From the NCBI GenBank assembly GCA_900539265.1, contig UQBM01000011.1:1-63115 (forward strand): a DNA stretch of 63,115 nucleotides, written 5' to 3'. This DNA is from an uncultured Mollicutes bacterium (lineage in GTDB: Bacteria > Bacillota_I > Bacilli_A > ML615J-28 > CAG-313). The stretch's first letter is position 1; each line of letters begins with the position of its first letter. Made by a program: the position numbers and the translations under genes. Shown here in pieces: positions 1-8,282 of this stretch. The notes under the pieces are model-generated. The model saw nothing but the letters and a program-made list of their open reading frames with translations, was not told where the DNA came from and searched no databases.

Positions 1-61
1 GAAAGGATTTAATATAAACTTATAAACTATATTATACGTTTATATTATACAAGGTGTAAAA

Positions 62-1963
62 ATGAAAAAAGTAATAATCATGGTATTTGTAATGGTATTA
101 TCATTATGTATATTAGTTTGTTGTACGAATAGTCAAAATTCAAATACTCAAGATGGAAATATTCTCGATTCACCATTGGAAGACGAAGACGTAAGTACAA
201 CAACCATTTTTGATGAACTTGAGGAAATTCCGAATGAATACAATGAAGTTACCGATCAACAAGGCATGTTAGTTGAACTTTATTACGATACATACGAATC
301 TTTTTCTTATGCCGATCAATCTCGTCCACTTGAAAAACGGGCAATTATCTATCTACCTTATGGGTATTTAGAAAATAATAGATATAATGTAATATATATG
401 ATGCACGGCGGCTGGAGCAACGAAACAACAATACTCGGCACACCTACTCGTCCATCATCTTTTAAAAACGTCATTGACAACGCCATTCAAGATGGTATTT
501 TTGAGCCTCTTATTTTAGTGTGTCCGACGTATAATAACACAAACGATAACGGACAGGATAGTGACAATTACAGTCTTGCTTTGCAACTTACGTGCAACTA
601 TCACAACGAGCTTGTGAACGATTTGATTCCCGCAGTAGAAGGGAAGTTTTCATCTTATGCTGAAAGTACGGATATGAAAGATTTGATTGCATCTCGCGAT
701 CACCGTGCATTCATGGGGTTTTCCATGGGTTCAGTAGCTACTTGGCGTACATTTGAATATTGCCTTGATTACTTCCGCTATTTTTTTCCGTCGAGCGGTG
801 CGATTACTTCAAGTGGTGATTATATGGATAATATCGTCGAGCAGTCGGGTTACGGCAAAGATGATTTCTTCATTTGGGGTATGTCAGGAACGAACGATTT
901 TGCTTATTCTGGATTTACAGATCAGATGAATGCAATGTTTAATGCCAAGTATTTTACACGCGCAAACAATGAAAAAGATGGCAATATCGCCTATACCGTT
1001 AAAGAGGGATATTCCCATGATAGAAACGCATCGAGCGAATATTTTTACAATGCTCTTTCTTGGGTATGGAGCGGTACAAACATTTCATCATCCGATTTTA
1101 CCATTGATACAAAAATTTTTGATGTTATCAATGACGAAGTCTTCGATGATTGGGGTAGATTGATTTTTCCTGTCAACAATAGCTATTATAGCGGAGATAC
1201 ACTCGGTAATCTACGTCTGACTTGGTACAACTATATTAATCCTATGCATACGGTGGAAATCGTAAATTATTTCAAAAAACAGACACTTCGAGGCAATCAG
1301 GTTTTTTTTGATATTTACACCGAAGAAGAAAAGGCAGCAGATCCACGCAAAGCTGACACAGGATTATTCTTTTTCAGAGGTAATAAAAATGAAAAATTTG
1401 CCGTGACTTGTGCAGGTGGTGGTTGGAAATATGTTGGAGCAATGCACGACAGTTTTCCCCACGCATTGGAACTATCGAAGAAAGGATATAATGCCTTTGC
1501 AATCATTTATCGACCAGGTGCGCGAACGGCATATGAAGATTTATCGAGAGCAATTTCTTTTATCTTTGCTCATGCAGATGAACTCGGCGTCACTACCGAA
1601 GGCTATTCCGTTTGGGGCGGAAGCGCAGGTGGAAGAATGGCGGCAACTATAGGATCTTATGGTGTACAACAATTTGGTGGTACGGTAGGCATTCCGAGGC
1701 CGTCTATTGTTGTTATTCAGTACACAGGACACAGCGATTATAACCCGAATGGCGAACCTGCCACATTTGTAACAGTAGGCGAGCGCGATGGTATTGCCAA
1801 TTACCTGACAATGAGGCATCGTATTGACAATCTGTCGGCTATGGGTGTTGCTACTGAATATCATTCTTATAATGGACTCTTACATGGATTTGGACTTGGA
1901 ATCGGCACGATTGCCGAGGGTTGGTTTGATCAAGCCGTAGCCTTTTGGGAAAGAAACGGCTAA
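62..1963 (+). CDS. Secreted two-domain esterase (Esterase_1-like plus alpha/beta hydrolase)
   Basis: The 633-residue protein starts with a lipoprotein-like hydrophobic signal (residues 1-21, ending LVCC; not a textbook lipobox). The first half resembles feruloyl/acetyl-xylan esterases (Esterase_1 family): MMHGG near 113, nucleophile motif GFSMGS with Ser221, and likely Asp279 and His319. The second half is another alpha/beta hydrolase of the BD-FAE/Abhydrolase_3 type: GGGW oxyanion motif near 452, GGSAGG with Ser521, Asp576 and His608. Two complete catalytic sets in one chain suggest a bifunctional deacetylase/feruloyl esterase acting on plant polysaccharide at the cell surface (inference). 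The start has AAGGTG upstream. The DNA is visibly richer in G and C than its neighbours, which suggests recent acquisition. Family assignment is firm, substrate unknown. Confidence 0.85.
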   Translation: MKKVIIMVFVMVLSLCILVCCTNSQNSNTQDGNILDSPLEDEDVSTTTIFDELEEIPNEYNEVTDQQGMLVELYYDTYESFSYADQSRPLEKRAIIYLPYGYLENNRYNVIYMMHGGWSNETTILGTPTRPSSFKNVIDNAIQDGIFEPLILVCPTYNNTNDNGQDSDNYSLALQLTCNYHNELVNDLIPAVEGKFSSYAESTDMKDLIASRDHRAFMGFSMGSVATWRTFEYCLDYFRYFFPSSGAITSSGDYMDNIVEQSGYGKDDFFIWGMSGTNDFAYSGFTDQMNAMFNAKYFTRANNEKDGNIAYTVKEGYSHDRNASSEYFYNALSWVWSGTNISSSDFTIDTKIFDVINDEVFDDWGRLIFPVNNSYYSGDTLGNLRLTWYNYINPMHTVEIVNYFKKQTLRGNQVFFDIYTEEEKAADPRKADTGLFFFRGNKNEKFAVTCAGGGWKYVGAMHDSFPHALELSKKGYNAFAIIYRPGARTAYEDLSRAISFIFAHADELGVTTEGYSVWGGSAGGRMAATIGSYGVQQFGGTVGIPRPSIVVIQYTGHSDYNPNGEPATFVTVGERDGIANYLTMRHRIDNLSAMGVATEYHSYNGLLHGFGLGIGTIAEGWFDQAVAFWERNG

Positions 1964-2170
1964 AAAGGATATAAATGAAAACTCAAGAGAAGAAGAAAAA
2001 TTTAATGATGGTGCATGGATGTTGCCTATATTGCTCGACCATACTATAGTAGGACAAATTTATAAAGAACACTATCGTTCAATCTAAGAACTATTATCAA
2101 TAGATTATCGTGGAGATAGAGGCTGAGAAAACATCTGTCAAGTCATTATATAATGAAAAAAACATTATAA
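1964..2170. other. Intergenic stretch with possible gene remnant
   Basis: About 330 bases separate the esterase stop from the next gene end. In one frame (about 1989-2087) a short run of codons reads EEEKFNDGAWMLPILLDHT and continues to a stop at 2085-2087, with a second stop soon after. It has no start with a ribosome site and I recognise no family. It may be the tail of a decayed gene that came in with the esterase. Confidence 0.3.
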
Positions 2171-2215
2171 AAAAGAAAACAGAATTTGAAATAGATTCAA
2201 ATCCAGTTTTCTTTT
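2171..2215. terminator. Bidirectional intrinsic terminator
   Basis: Arms AAAAGAAAAC (2171-2180) and GTTTTCTTTT (2206-2215) pair perfectly, with an inner stem ATTTGAA/TTCAAAT. A- and T-runs flank both sides, so it can stop the esterase transcript from the left and the epimerase transcript from the right. Confidence 0.7.
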
Positions 2216-2296
2216 GGTTAGTGTGTAGGATTCATTCATATAAAAATTATTATTTCACTCTTTCCCTATAGAATACGCCCATAAAATAGGTTTTTG

Positions 2297-3175
2297 CTAA
2301 AAAAATTTTATTTGATAGGTAATTAATCGCGTTTCTTTTTTATTTAAATGAATTAAATGTAATTTATCATTAAAATTGCCATTGTGATTAGAAGGATCTG
2401 CACAACCAATCCATGGTTCTATACATAAAAAATTAGCCTTAACATGATTGGGTGTCCATATACCTAACATTGGGAAATCATTAAATTCAAATGCAATGCC
2501 ATGATTTTCATTTTTATTCACTAATTTAAGAAAGTGAGTTTTTAAATTGGTGAAAATTAGTGCGTCATTTTGATAGTCATCATAATTTAATGGCAAGACT
2601 TTTAAATTTTTAAATTTTCTAGCAATTTTATTAAAGTTTATTGTACCATTTTCCAATTCAACACTTGGACAATCATAATTTTCAGCATCTTTAAAAATAA
2701 TTTTATAATCTTCAAATTTTTCATTATCAAAAAGTGGCACTTTAAAAGCTGGATGGAGACCAAGGTTAAAAATCATTTGTTCATCTGATAAATTTGTAAT
2801 AACAATATAACTTTTTAGAAGATTACCATGAACTTGATAAGTAACGTCAATATTGAATTTAAATGGAAATAATTTCAAATCTTCATCAGATGATAAATAA
2901 GAAAAGGTTATTGAAGAAGTTTCATAACTTGTTACCTTAAATTCCCGATCACGTATAAAGCCATGCTTAATCATTTTATAGGGTATACCATTAATTAAAC
3001 AGCTACCATTTTTTATTGTTCCAATATTAGGAAATAAAATTGGTGCAGATCGTCCCCAAAATTTTGGATCTGAATTATGCAAATAATCAATATTTTGATA
3101 TTTTATTGCTTTTATTTCAGCGCCATGATTAGAAATTTCTAAAAGTAAATCTTGATTTTTGATACTATAATTCAT
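2297..3175 (-). CDS. Aldose 1-epimerase family protein (LacX/GalM-like)
   Basis: The 292-residue protein belongs to the galactose mutarotase superfamily, which interconverts alpha and beta anomers of hexoses in the cytoplasm. Visible family landmarks are PILFPNIG near 45-52, KHGFIRD with His71, LGLHPAF with His141, and CIEPW with Glu253, which fit the two histidines and catalytic glutamate of the family. The length matches the shorter LacX-like branch. It is a single gene on the minus strand, divergent from mscL, with its own promoter. Which sugar it acts on, or whether it acts on a hexose-6-phosphate as YeaD-type members do, cannot be told from sequence. Confidence 0.85.
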   Translation of the reverse strand: MNYSIKNQDLLLEISNHGAEIKAIKYQNIDYLHNSDPKFWGRSAPILFPNIGTIKNGSCLINGIPYKMIKHGFIRDREFKVTSYETSSITFSYLSSDEDLKLFPFKFNIDVTYQVHGNLLKSYIVITNLSDEQMIFNLGLHPAFKVPLFDNEKFEDYKIIFKDAENYDCPSVELENGTINFNKIARKFKNLKVLPLNYDDYQNDALIFTNLKTHFLKLVNKNENHGIAFEFNDFPMLGIWTPNHVKANFLCIEPWIGCADPSNHNGNFNDKLHLIHLNKKETRLITYQIKFF

Positions 3176-3192
3176 TTTATCACCTCATATAT

Positions 3193-3221
3193 ATTATAGC
3201 ATATTTTGACTATAATTACAA
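3193..3221 (-). promoter_or_regulatory. Promoter of the epimerase-like gene
   Basis: On the minus strand, TTGTAA (3216-3221) is followed after 17 bases by TATAAT (3193-3198), just upstream of the start at 3175. Confidence 0.5.
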
Positions 3222-3236
3222 AAAATATAGTATAAT
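3206..3236 (+). promoter_or_regulatory. Probable promoter of mscL
   Basis: TTGACT (3206-3211) and TATAAT (3231-3236) are separated by 19 bases, longer than ideal. It overlaps the divergent promoter on the other strand, so the two may compete for polymerase. Confidence 0.4.
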
Positions 3237-3300
3237 CAATATACTTGATTAGACAAAAGATTATTTTTGTTGATAAGATATTTTAATAAAGGAGAAAATT

Positions 3301-3834
3301 ATGAGTAAAAAAAATTCTAATAAAAAAGGTTTTTTTAAAGAATTTATAGAATTTATTAACAAAGGAAATGCCCTTGCTTTGGCAATAGGCGTTATTTTAG
3401 GTGGTGCTTTTACTGCAATTGTTACCGCAATAAATCAAAATATTATATCACCTATTATTGCGGCTATCATTGGTGACGGTAAATTAAATGAATCGCTTAT
3501 TACTGTTTTAAAATATAAAGACGCTGCACAAGCAGACATAGATGCGGGGCTTGCTAGTACTATTGGTGAACAAATACCATCAATTTATATTTCATGGGGT
3601 GCTTTAATTCAAGCAATTATTGACTTTTTATTAATTGCGCTTATTCTTTTTATAATTATTAAAATTACTAATGCAATTTTTAATAGTGCAAAAAAAGCAA
3701 AAGAGCGCTTGTTAAAAAAAGAGAAAGAAGAAGCAATTGAAGAACCTACAAAGCCTACTGTTGTAGAAGATCCTATTGATATTCAATTATTAAAAGAAAT
3801 TCGTGATTTATTAAAGGAAAATAAAAAAGATTAG
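3301..3834 (+). CDS. mscL: Large-conductance mechanosensitive channel MscL
   Basis: MscL forms a homopentameric pore in the membrane that opens under tension and releases solutes on osmotic downshock. The N-terminal amphipathic helix FFKEFIEFINKGN is followed by the pore-lining TM1 (ALALAIGVILGGAFTAIV, about 29-46) and a second TM (about 100-122, beginning WGALIQAIIDFLLIAL), then a charged linker and a C-terminal helix (about 160-175). At 177 residues it is longer than typical MscL (about 120-150), because of an expanded extracellular loop and an acidic/proline linker before the final helix. The start has AAAGGAG 7 bases upstream. It is monocistronic with its own terminator. Confidence 0.95.
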   Translation: MSKKNSNKKGFFKEFIEFINKGNALALAIGVILGGAFTAIVTAINQNIISPIIAAIIGDGKLNESLITVLKYKDAAQADIDAGLASTIGEQIPSIYISWGALIQAIIDFLLIALILFIIIKITNAIFNSAKKAKERLLKKEKEEAIEEPTKPTVVEDPIDIQLLKEIRDLLKENKKD

Positions 3835-3852
3835 ATATTGATGATTTTTTGG

Positions 3853-3888
3853 ACTTAGTTTTGGTGTAAAATCAAAACTAAGTTTTTT
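3853..3888 (+). terminator. Intrinsic terminator after mscL
   Basis: Perfect 11-bp arms ACTTAGTTTTG (3853-3863) and CAAAACTAAGT (3873-3883), followed by a T-run. Confidence 0.8.
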
Positions 3889-4031
3889 ATTTATATAAAT
3901 ATATTTTATTTTTGTAATTTTATTTATCATATATGATTAATAATGACATAAATCGACAATTAAAATTTGTATAATGTATTAGATAATTAAGTAATTTAAT
4001 TATTCAATATGTTAATTAATTGGAGGAAGAG

Positions 4032-5531
4032 ATGCATAAAAAAATTATAATCATAGTTATCAGTAGTTTTTTAATTTTTTCTTTAGGATTTATTTTATGT
4101 TTAAAGCCATTAAAAGCTGTCGTGGGAGAAAATAGTTCTACTAATGGTCTTGGAAAAACAATCAATATTGCTAAAGATAGTTATTCTGAATTTCATTCTT
4201 TGAATACTAACTATGATGTTTTAGATAGTGATTGGTTAAATTCACAATTGCAAAATGTACAATCATTTAATGCTAGCAGAACAACAGAAGTTATATGTGC
4301 CAATAGTATAGAAGAATATAAAAATCAGTTTGCATTAGAAATTAATCGTGGAGATACTTTTGGTGCTGAATTTGACAAAATTGTTTTTGCTAGTATTGAA
4401 AATAATTTTAAATTTTCTAGTCATTTAAATTATAGTAACTATGCAAGTCAGTTTTATTATACTATATATAGTTATTTACCTTTATATGGCTACCGATTAC
4501 CTAATAATTTAAATCTATCATTATATAGTAACAATTTAAGTCAAGACTATGTTGGTTTTCTAAATTTATTATTTAGAAATGCCATAACTCCTGAGATTTT
4601 TTTTGATCGATTTGGCACCCATTTAGTATCAGCTGCTCATTATGGTGGAATGATGAGTTTTAATTATACGGCTATGTCAAATAAGATATCGTTAAGTGGT
4701 GATAATTGTTTAAATTTAAAAAATGGATTGAAAGCCAATATTTTAGATAAATTAGAATTGGGTACTGGCTTTAATTTTGATTCATCAATTATTTTAAATA
4801 GAAGTAAAAGTCTATATGATGAAAAATTTAGCATTCATTCAATTGGCGGTACTATTTTTTCAACAACTAATTACGATTATTTTATAAATAATTATTCTTC
4901 TTGGGCAAGTTCGATTAGTGGAGATAATGCAGCATTAATTGGGTTGGAATCAGGTGGCCTAATACCACTTTGGGATATTTTACCAAGACAATATCAAAGT
5001 AAACGAGAACAATTCAAAAATATGTGTGAAACCTATATTTCAAGCAAAACTAGCAATGATGGGTATCATCATGTTATAGATATTTCTAAAAAAGATGACG
5101 TTACAATTAGAACCTCAGAAGTAATGATTGAAGATAGTGGTAGATTTAATAATCCGTATGATAAAATTGATTTGAATGCAATTACTCCTTATGGCATTGA
5201 TGTTTTAGAAGATTTAGGCTATAGTAAAATACAATTGACTATGAATATTGATATGAAGGAAAAAAATAAAGGTTATCAGTATTTATGGATATATTCCGAA
5301 TACAGCAATAATGATGCGAACATCTTGTGGGGAGAGGATTTAGAATTAGGTAGCACTTCTTTACAAGATTATTATACGACGGAGATATTTACTATTTTAA
5401 TTGATCTTGATAAAATCAATACTACATATGATGGCACTTTTATTTATTTGTTATTTGGTGCTAGTGGAGCCTTTGGAGATGACTGGTATAATAAAAATAT
5501 AGTAATAACAAATATAGAATGTATGGAATAA
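4032..5531 (+). CDS. Secreted MACPF (perforin-like) domain protein
   Basis: I chose ATG 4032 because GGAGG lies at 4022-4026; an in-frame TTG at 4020 lies before that site. The 499-residue protein has a signal segment (about 5-24). Its central part carries the membrane attack complex/perforin signature FFDRFGTHLVSAAHYGG (about 190-206) and the later family landmark GGLIPLWDIL (about 308-317), which close the MACPF fold. After about residue 345 a beta-rich C-terminal domain follows that I cannot name; it could be the membrane- or receptor-binding module. Known MACPF proteins oligomerise and often pierce membranes, though some bacterial ones are not lytic. It heads a three-gene operon with an ABC exporter-like protein and a second secreted protein. 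Target unknown. Confidence 0.8.
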   Translation: MHKKIIIIVISSFLIFSLGFILCLKPLKAVVGENSSTNGLGKTINIAKDSYSEFHSLNTNYDVLDSDWLNSQLQNVQSFNASRTTEVICANSIEEYKNQFALEINRGDTFGAEFDKIVFASIENNFKFSSHLNYSNYASQFYYTIYSYLPLYGYRLPNNLNLSLYSNNLSQDYVGFLNLLFRNAITPEIFFDRFGTHLVSAAHYGGMMSFNYTAMSNKISLSGDNCLNLKNGLKANILDKLELGTGFNFDSSIILNRSKSLYDEKFSIHSIGGTIFSTTNYDYFINNYSSWASSISGDNAALIGLESGGLIPLWDILPRQYQSKREQFKNMCETYISSKTSNDGYHHVIDISKKDDVTIRTSEVMIEDSGRFNNPYDKIDLNAITPYGIDVLEDLGYSKIQLTMNIDMKEKNKGYQYLWIYSEYSNNDANILWGEDLELGSTSLQDYYTTEIFTILIDLDKINTTYDGTFIYLLFGASGAFGDDWYNKNIVITNIECME

Positions 5532-5543
5532 TTGGGTGATTTT

Positions 5544-8273
5544 ATGATAAAAGTAAACAATATATCTAAAATATATCATTCATCAAAAGGTGATGAAGTA
5601 GTGGCCCTAAATCATTTATCTATCAATATAAAATCAAGAGGATTAACATTTATCTGTGGAAAATCAGGGTCAGGTAAAACAACCTTTTTAAATCTCATTG
5701 GTGGATTAGATAGATGCAATAGTGGTGATATTGAAGTTTTTGGTCATATTATAACTAAATTTTCAGAACGAGAAATTACAAATTATCGTAATTTTGTTGT
5801 AGGAATCGTATTTCAAGAATTTCATTTATTAGAAGATTGTACGGTAGAAGAAAATATTTATCATGCCATTCACATTTTGCCAGAACAATATAATCACTAC
5901 TCAGTAGATGAAGTATTAGAACTAGTTGGTATTTTGGATTTAAAAAATCGTTTTATCAACGAGTTATCAGGAGGACAGAAACAAAGAGTATCGATTGCAA
6001 GAGCTTTAGTTAAAAAACCAAAGATTCTTCTTTGTGATGAACCAACAGGTTCACTTGACTTTGAAACAGGAAAACAAATTATAAAATTATTAAAAGATAT
6101 TAGCAATAAGATATCAGTTATCGTTGTTTCACATCAAATTGAGGATGCCAATCAATTTGGTGACCGCATTATAACTTTTGATAATGGTGTCATAAAAAAT
6201 GATAGGATAAAAAATGATTACAATAATGATGAAAAAACAAATAGTGAATTACAATTGAAAAAGGTAAAAAAGAAATTAAAATATAAAGATCTTTTTAAAA
6301 TATCGTGCCGATTTCTAAAAGTTAAATGGTCTAGGCTTTTCATAATCATTCCTTTATTTTTAATTTGTTTACTTCTTTTTAATATTATTTTATCTATAAA
6401 TTTTAGTAACAATGATAGAGTAATCAAGAAGGCAATGATTGATAATCATCTTGATTATGTTTCAATTGACAAAAAATATATATCATGTGACGGTAAAGAT
6501 AAGTATATAAGTGATTACAATATGAATGAAAATGATTATCAGTATTTAAAAGATAATTTGAATACAGATATAGATATTGTTTATGATGGTTTTAATTTTA
6601 TGTATAGTAATCTTGGCAGTGGTGGATTACAATTATTTGACAATACAACAAGCAAAATTAACTATTATAGTAGAAACAATAGAGGTGCCATAGAAATTAA
6701 TCAAAAATTTTTAGATCGATATGGCTATATGCTTGATGGACGTTTACCAAAATATGATGATGAAATTGTCATTACTGAATATATTTTTGAATTATATCAA
6801 TTGACTAATTATAAGGATGGTTCTAATGAAATAAAAATTAGAGAACATAAAGATTTAATTGGCAAAAATATTACAGTTCCTTCTTCTAAAACATTTAAAA
6901 TTGTAGGCATAATTGATACAAAAATGAATAGTAAAAGGTATAAACCACTAAGTGATCAATTAATCAATCTACCTTCTACTCATATATTGCGTTATGAATT
7001 GGATGCTATCTTACAGCATGGTATTCACAATCTTATTTATATGAATGAGGGGTATTTCGACAAGACAGTTATTGAGAATCAAAGTGATATATCATTTAGT
7101 TATGAATATAAATATGACACTAGTGGCCGTCATTATGGTTATGAATCAATCAGAAAAAATACCAATCCCACTGGAGTTCAATTTTACCGAATGAAAGATT
7201 TAGAAGAAACAAAATATGAAATATATATTCCCATTGATTTTGATGTCAACAGTAAACAAATAACAGAAAAAATTAGTCAATCAATTAGCGAGTATGCCAA
7301 GTCTACATATGATCAAATTCGTGATCAGTGGTTACAAGATGGTCATCAGGACCACTATTCTTTTTATTATAACTATATTACTACTAATAAAATAAATGAA
7401 TATAGTCCAAATAATTCATATAAAAATTTTCAAGAAGCAGAGATAGATTTAGAAATAAAAAAGCGTATCAAAGATCCAGCTATCTATATTCCTAAATTTG
7501 GCTTTGGTAAGAATTCAAATACAGATGTAAATATCAATATTGCAGGTTTTTTTGATGCCCAATCAGACGAAGAAATAAACTATTGCTATTTTTCAGAAGA
7601 ATTGTATGATTTGATTTTAAATGATTATCAATATTTACTATATAATTATCTTAATTTTATCATTCCATTGAAGGATTTTGAAGCAAAAAATTTTGAAATG
7701 AGAAATGAGGAGATTACAGATTCTAATCTTTTATTAGAAAATAAATTATTAATAAATTATAATAGTGATGAACATATTTATATGGGTAGAGTGAATTATG
7801 GAATCAAATATGATATTTGTAATGAAATAATTAAATCATTTGATTATTTAAAAGATTATATAGAAATTATTTTATTAGTCTTAAAACTGATTCTACCTTG
7901 TCTACTTATGATTTTAATTTTAGTAATGTATCATTATTTTAGTAATGTTATTTTAGGGAAGAAAAAAGATATCGGCATATTTAGATTATTGGGATATCAA
8001 AAAAGAGAAATATTTATTGTTTTTTTGAATGAAATTATCGTAATTTTGTTGCCGGTAATTATTGTAAATATGATTTTATGTACCATATCAGTCAATTTAA
8101 TTAATAATTATTTTGACAAAATATATTTTGCTTTATATCCAATAGCTAACCTTGGTTTTTATGCCATTTCAGTAACGATTATAGTAACATTTATTTTGGG
8201 TTTAATTGGTATTAGTTTACCATTGTATAGAATTTTGCGAAAAACACCAGTTCAAATAATTAGTAATAAATAA
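5544..8273 (+). CDS. ABC transporter, fused ATPase and FtsX-like permease (MacB-type)
   Basis: ATG 5544 is preceded by GGGTGA; an in-frame TTG 12 bases earlier is less likely. Residues 1-220 are an ABC ATPase of the MacB/LolD group: Walker A GKSGSGKTT (39-47), Q-loop VFQEFH, signature LSGGQKQR (141-148), Walker B ILLCDEPTGSLD (Asp165, Glu166), switch His197. A first TM follows at about 265-290, then about 480 extracellular residues and three C-terminal TMs, the FtsX/MacB topology. Such 'type VII' ABC proteins usually do not pump small molecules across the membrane; they transmit force to extracellular partners or move lipoproteins and peptides. It starts 12 bases after the MACPF gene and ends 9 bases before the next, so the three are probably one transcript. 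A link to release, assembly or immunity of the MACPF protein is inference. Confidence 0.9.
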   Translation: MIKVNNISKIYHSSKGDEVVALNHLSINIKSRGLTFICGKSGSGKTTFLNLIGGLDRCNSGDIEVFGHIITKFSEREITNYRNFVVGIVFQEFHLLEDCTVEENIYHAIHILPEQYNHYSVDEVLELVGILDLKNRFINELSGGQKQRVSIARALVKKPKILLCDEPTGSLDFETGKQIIKLLKDISNKISVIVVSHQIEDANQFGDRIITFDNGVIKNDRIKNDYNNDEKTNSELQLKKVKKKLKYKDLFKISCRFLKVKWSRLFIIIPLFLICLLLFNIILSINFSNNDRVIKKAMIDNHLDYVSIDKKYISCDGKDKYISDYNMNENDYQYLKDNLNTDIDIVYDGFNFMYSNLGSGGLQLFDNTTSKINYYSRNNRGAIEINQKFLDRYGYMLDGRLPKYDDEIVITEYIFELYQLTNYKDGSNEIKIREHKDLIGKNITVPSSKTFKIVGIIDTKMNSKRYKPLSDQLINLPSTHILRYELDAILQHGIHNLIYMNEGYFDKTVIENQSDISFSYEYKYDTSGRHYGYESIRKNTNPTGVQFYRMKDLEETKYEIYIPIDFDVNSKQITEKISQSISEYAKSTYDQIRDQWLQDGHQDHYSFYYNYITTNKINEYSPNNSYKNFQEAEIDLEIKKRIKDPAIYIPKFGFGKNSNTDVNINIAGFFDAQSDEEINYCYFSEELYDLILNDYQYLLYNYLNFIIPLKDFEAKNFEMRNEEITDSNLLLENKLLINYNSDEHIYMGRVNYGIKYDICNEIIKSFDYLKDYIEIILLVLKLILPCLLMILILVMYHYFSNVILGKKKDIGIFRLLGYQKREIFIVFLNEIIVILLPVIIVNMILCTISVNLINNYFDKIYFALYPIANLGFYAISVTIIVTFILGLIGISLPLYRILRKTPVQIISNK

Positions 8274-8282
8274 GGAGAAAGT

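Noticed and set aside
1541..1864. Minus-strand open frame within the esterase gene
   Set aside because: Antisense to the second esterase domain, with no ribosome site and no recognisable product.
1974..2087. Small gene after the esterase
   Set aside because: The open codons lack a ribosome site, stop after about 30 residues and match nothing I know; reported only as a possible remnant.
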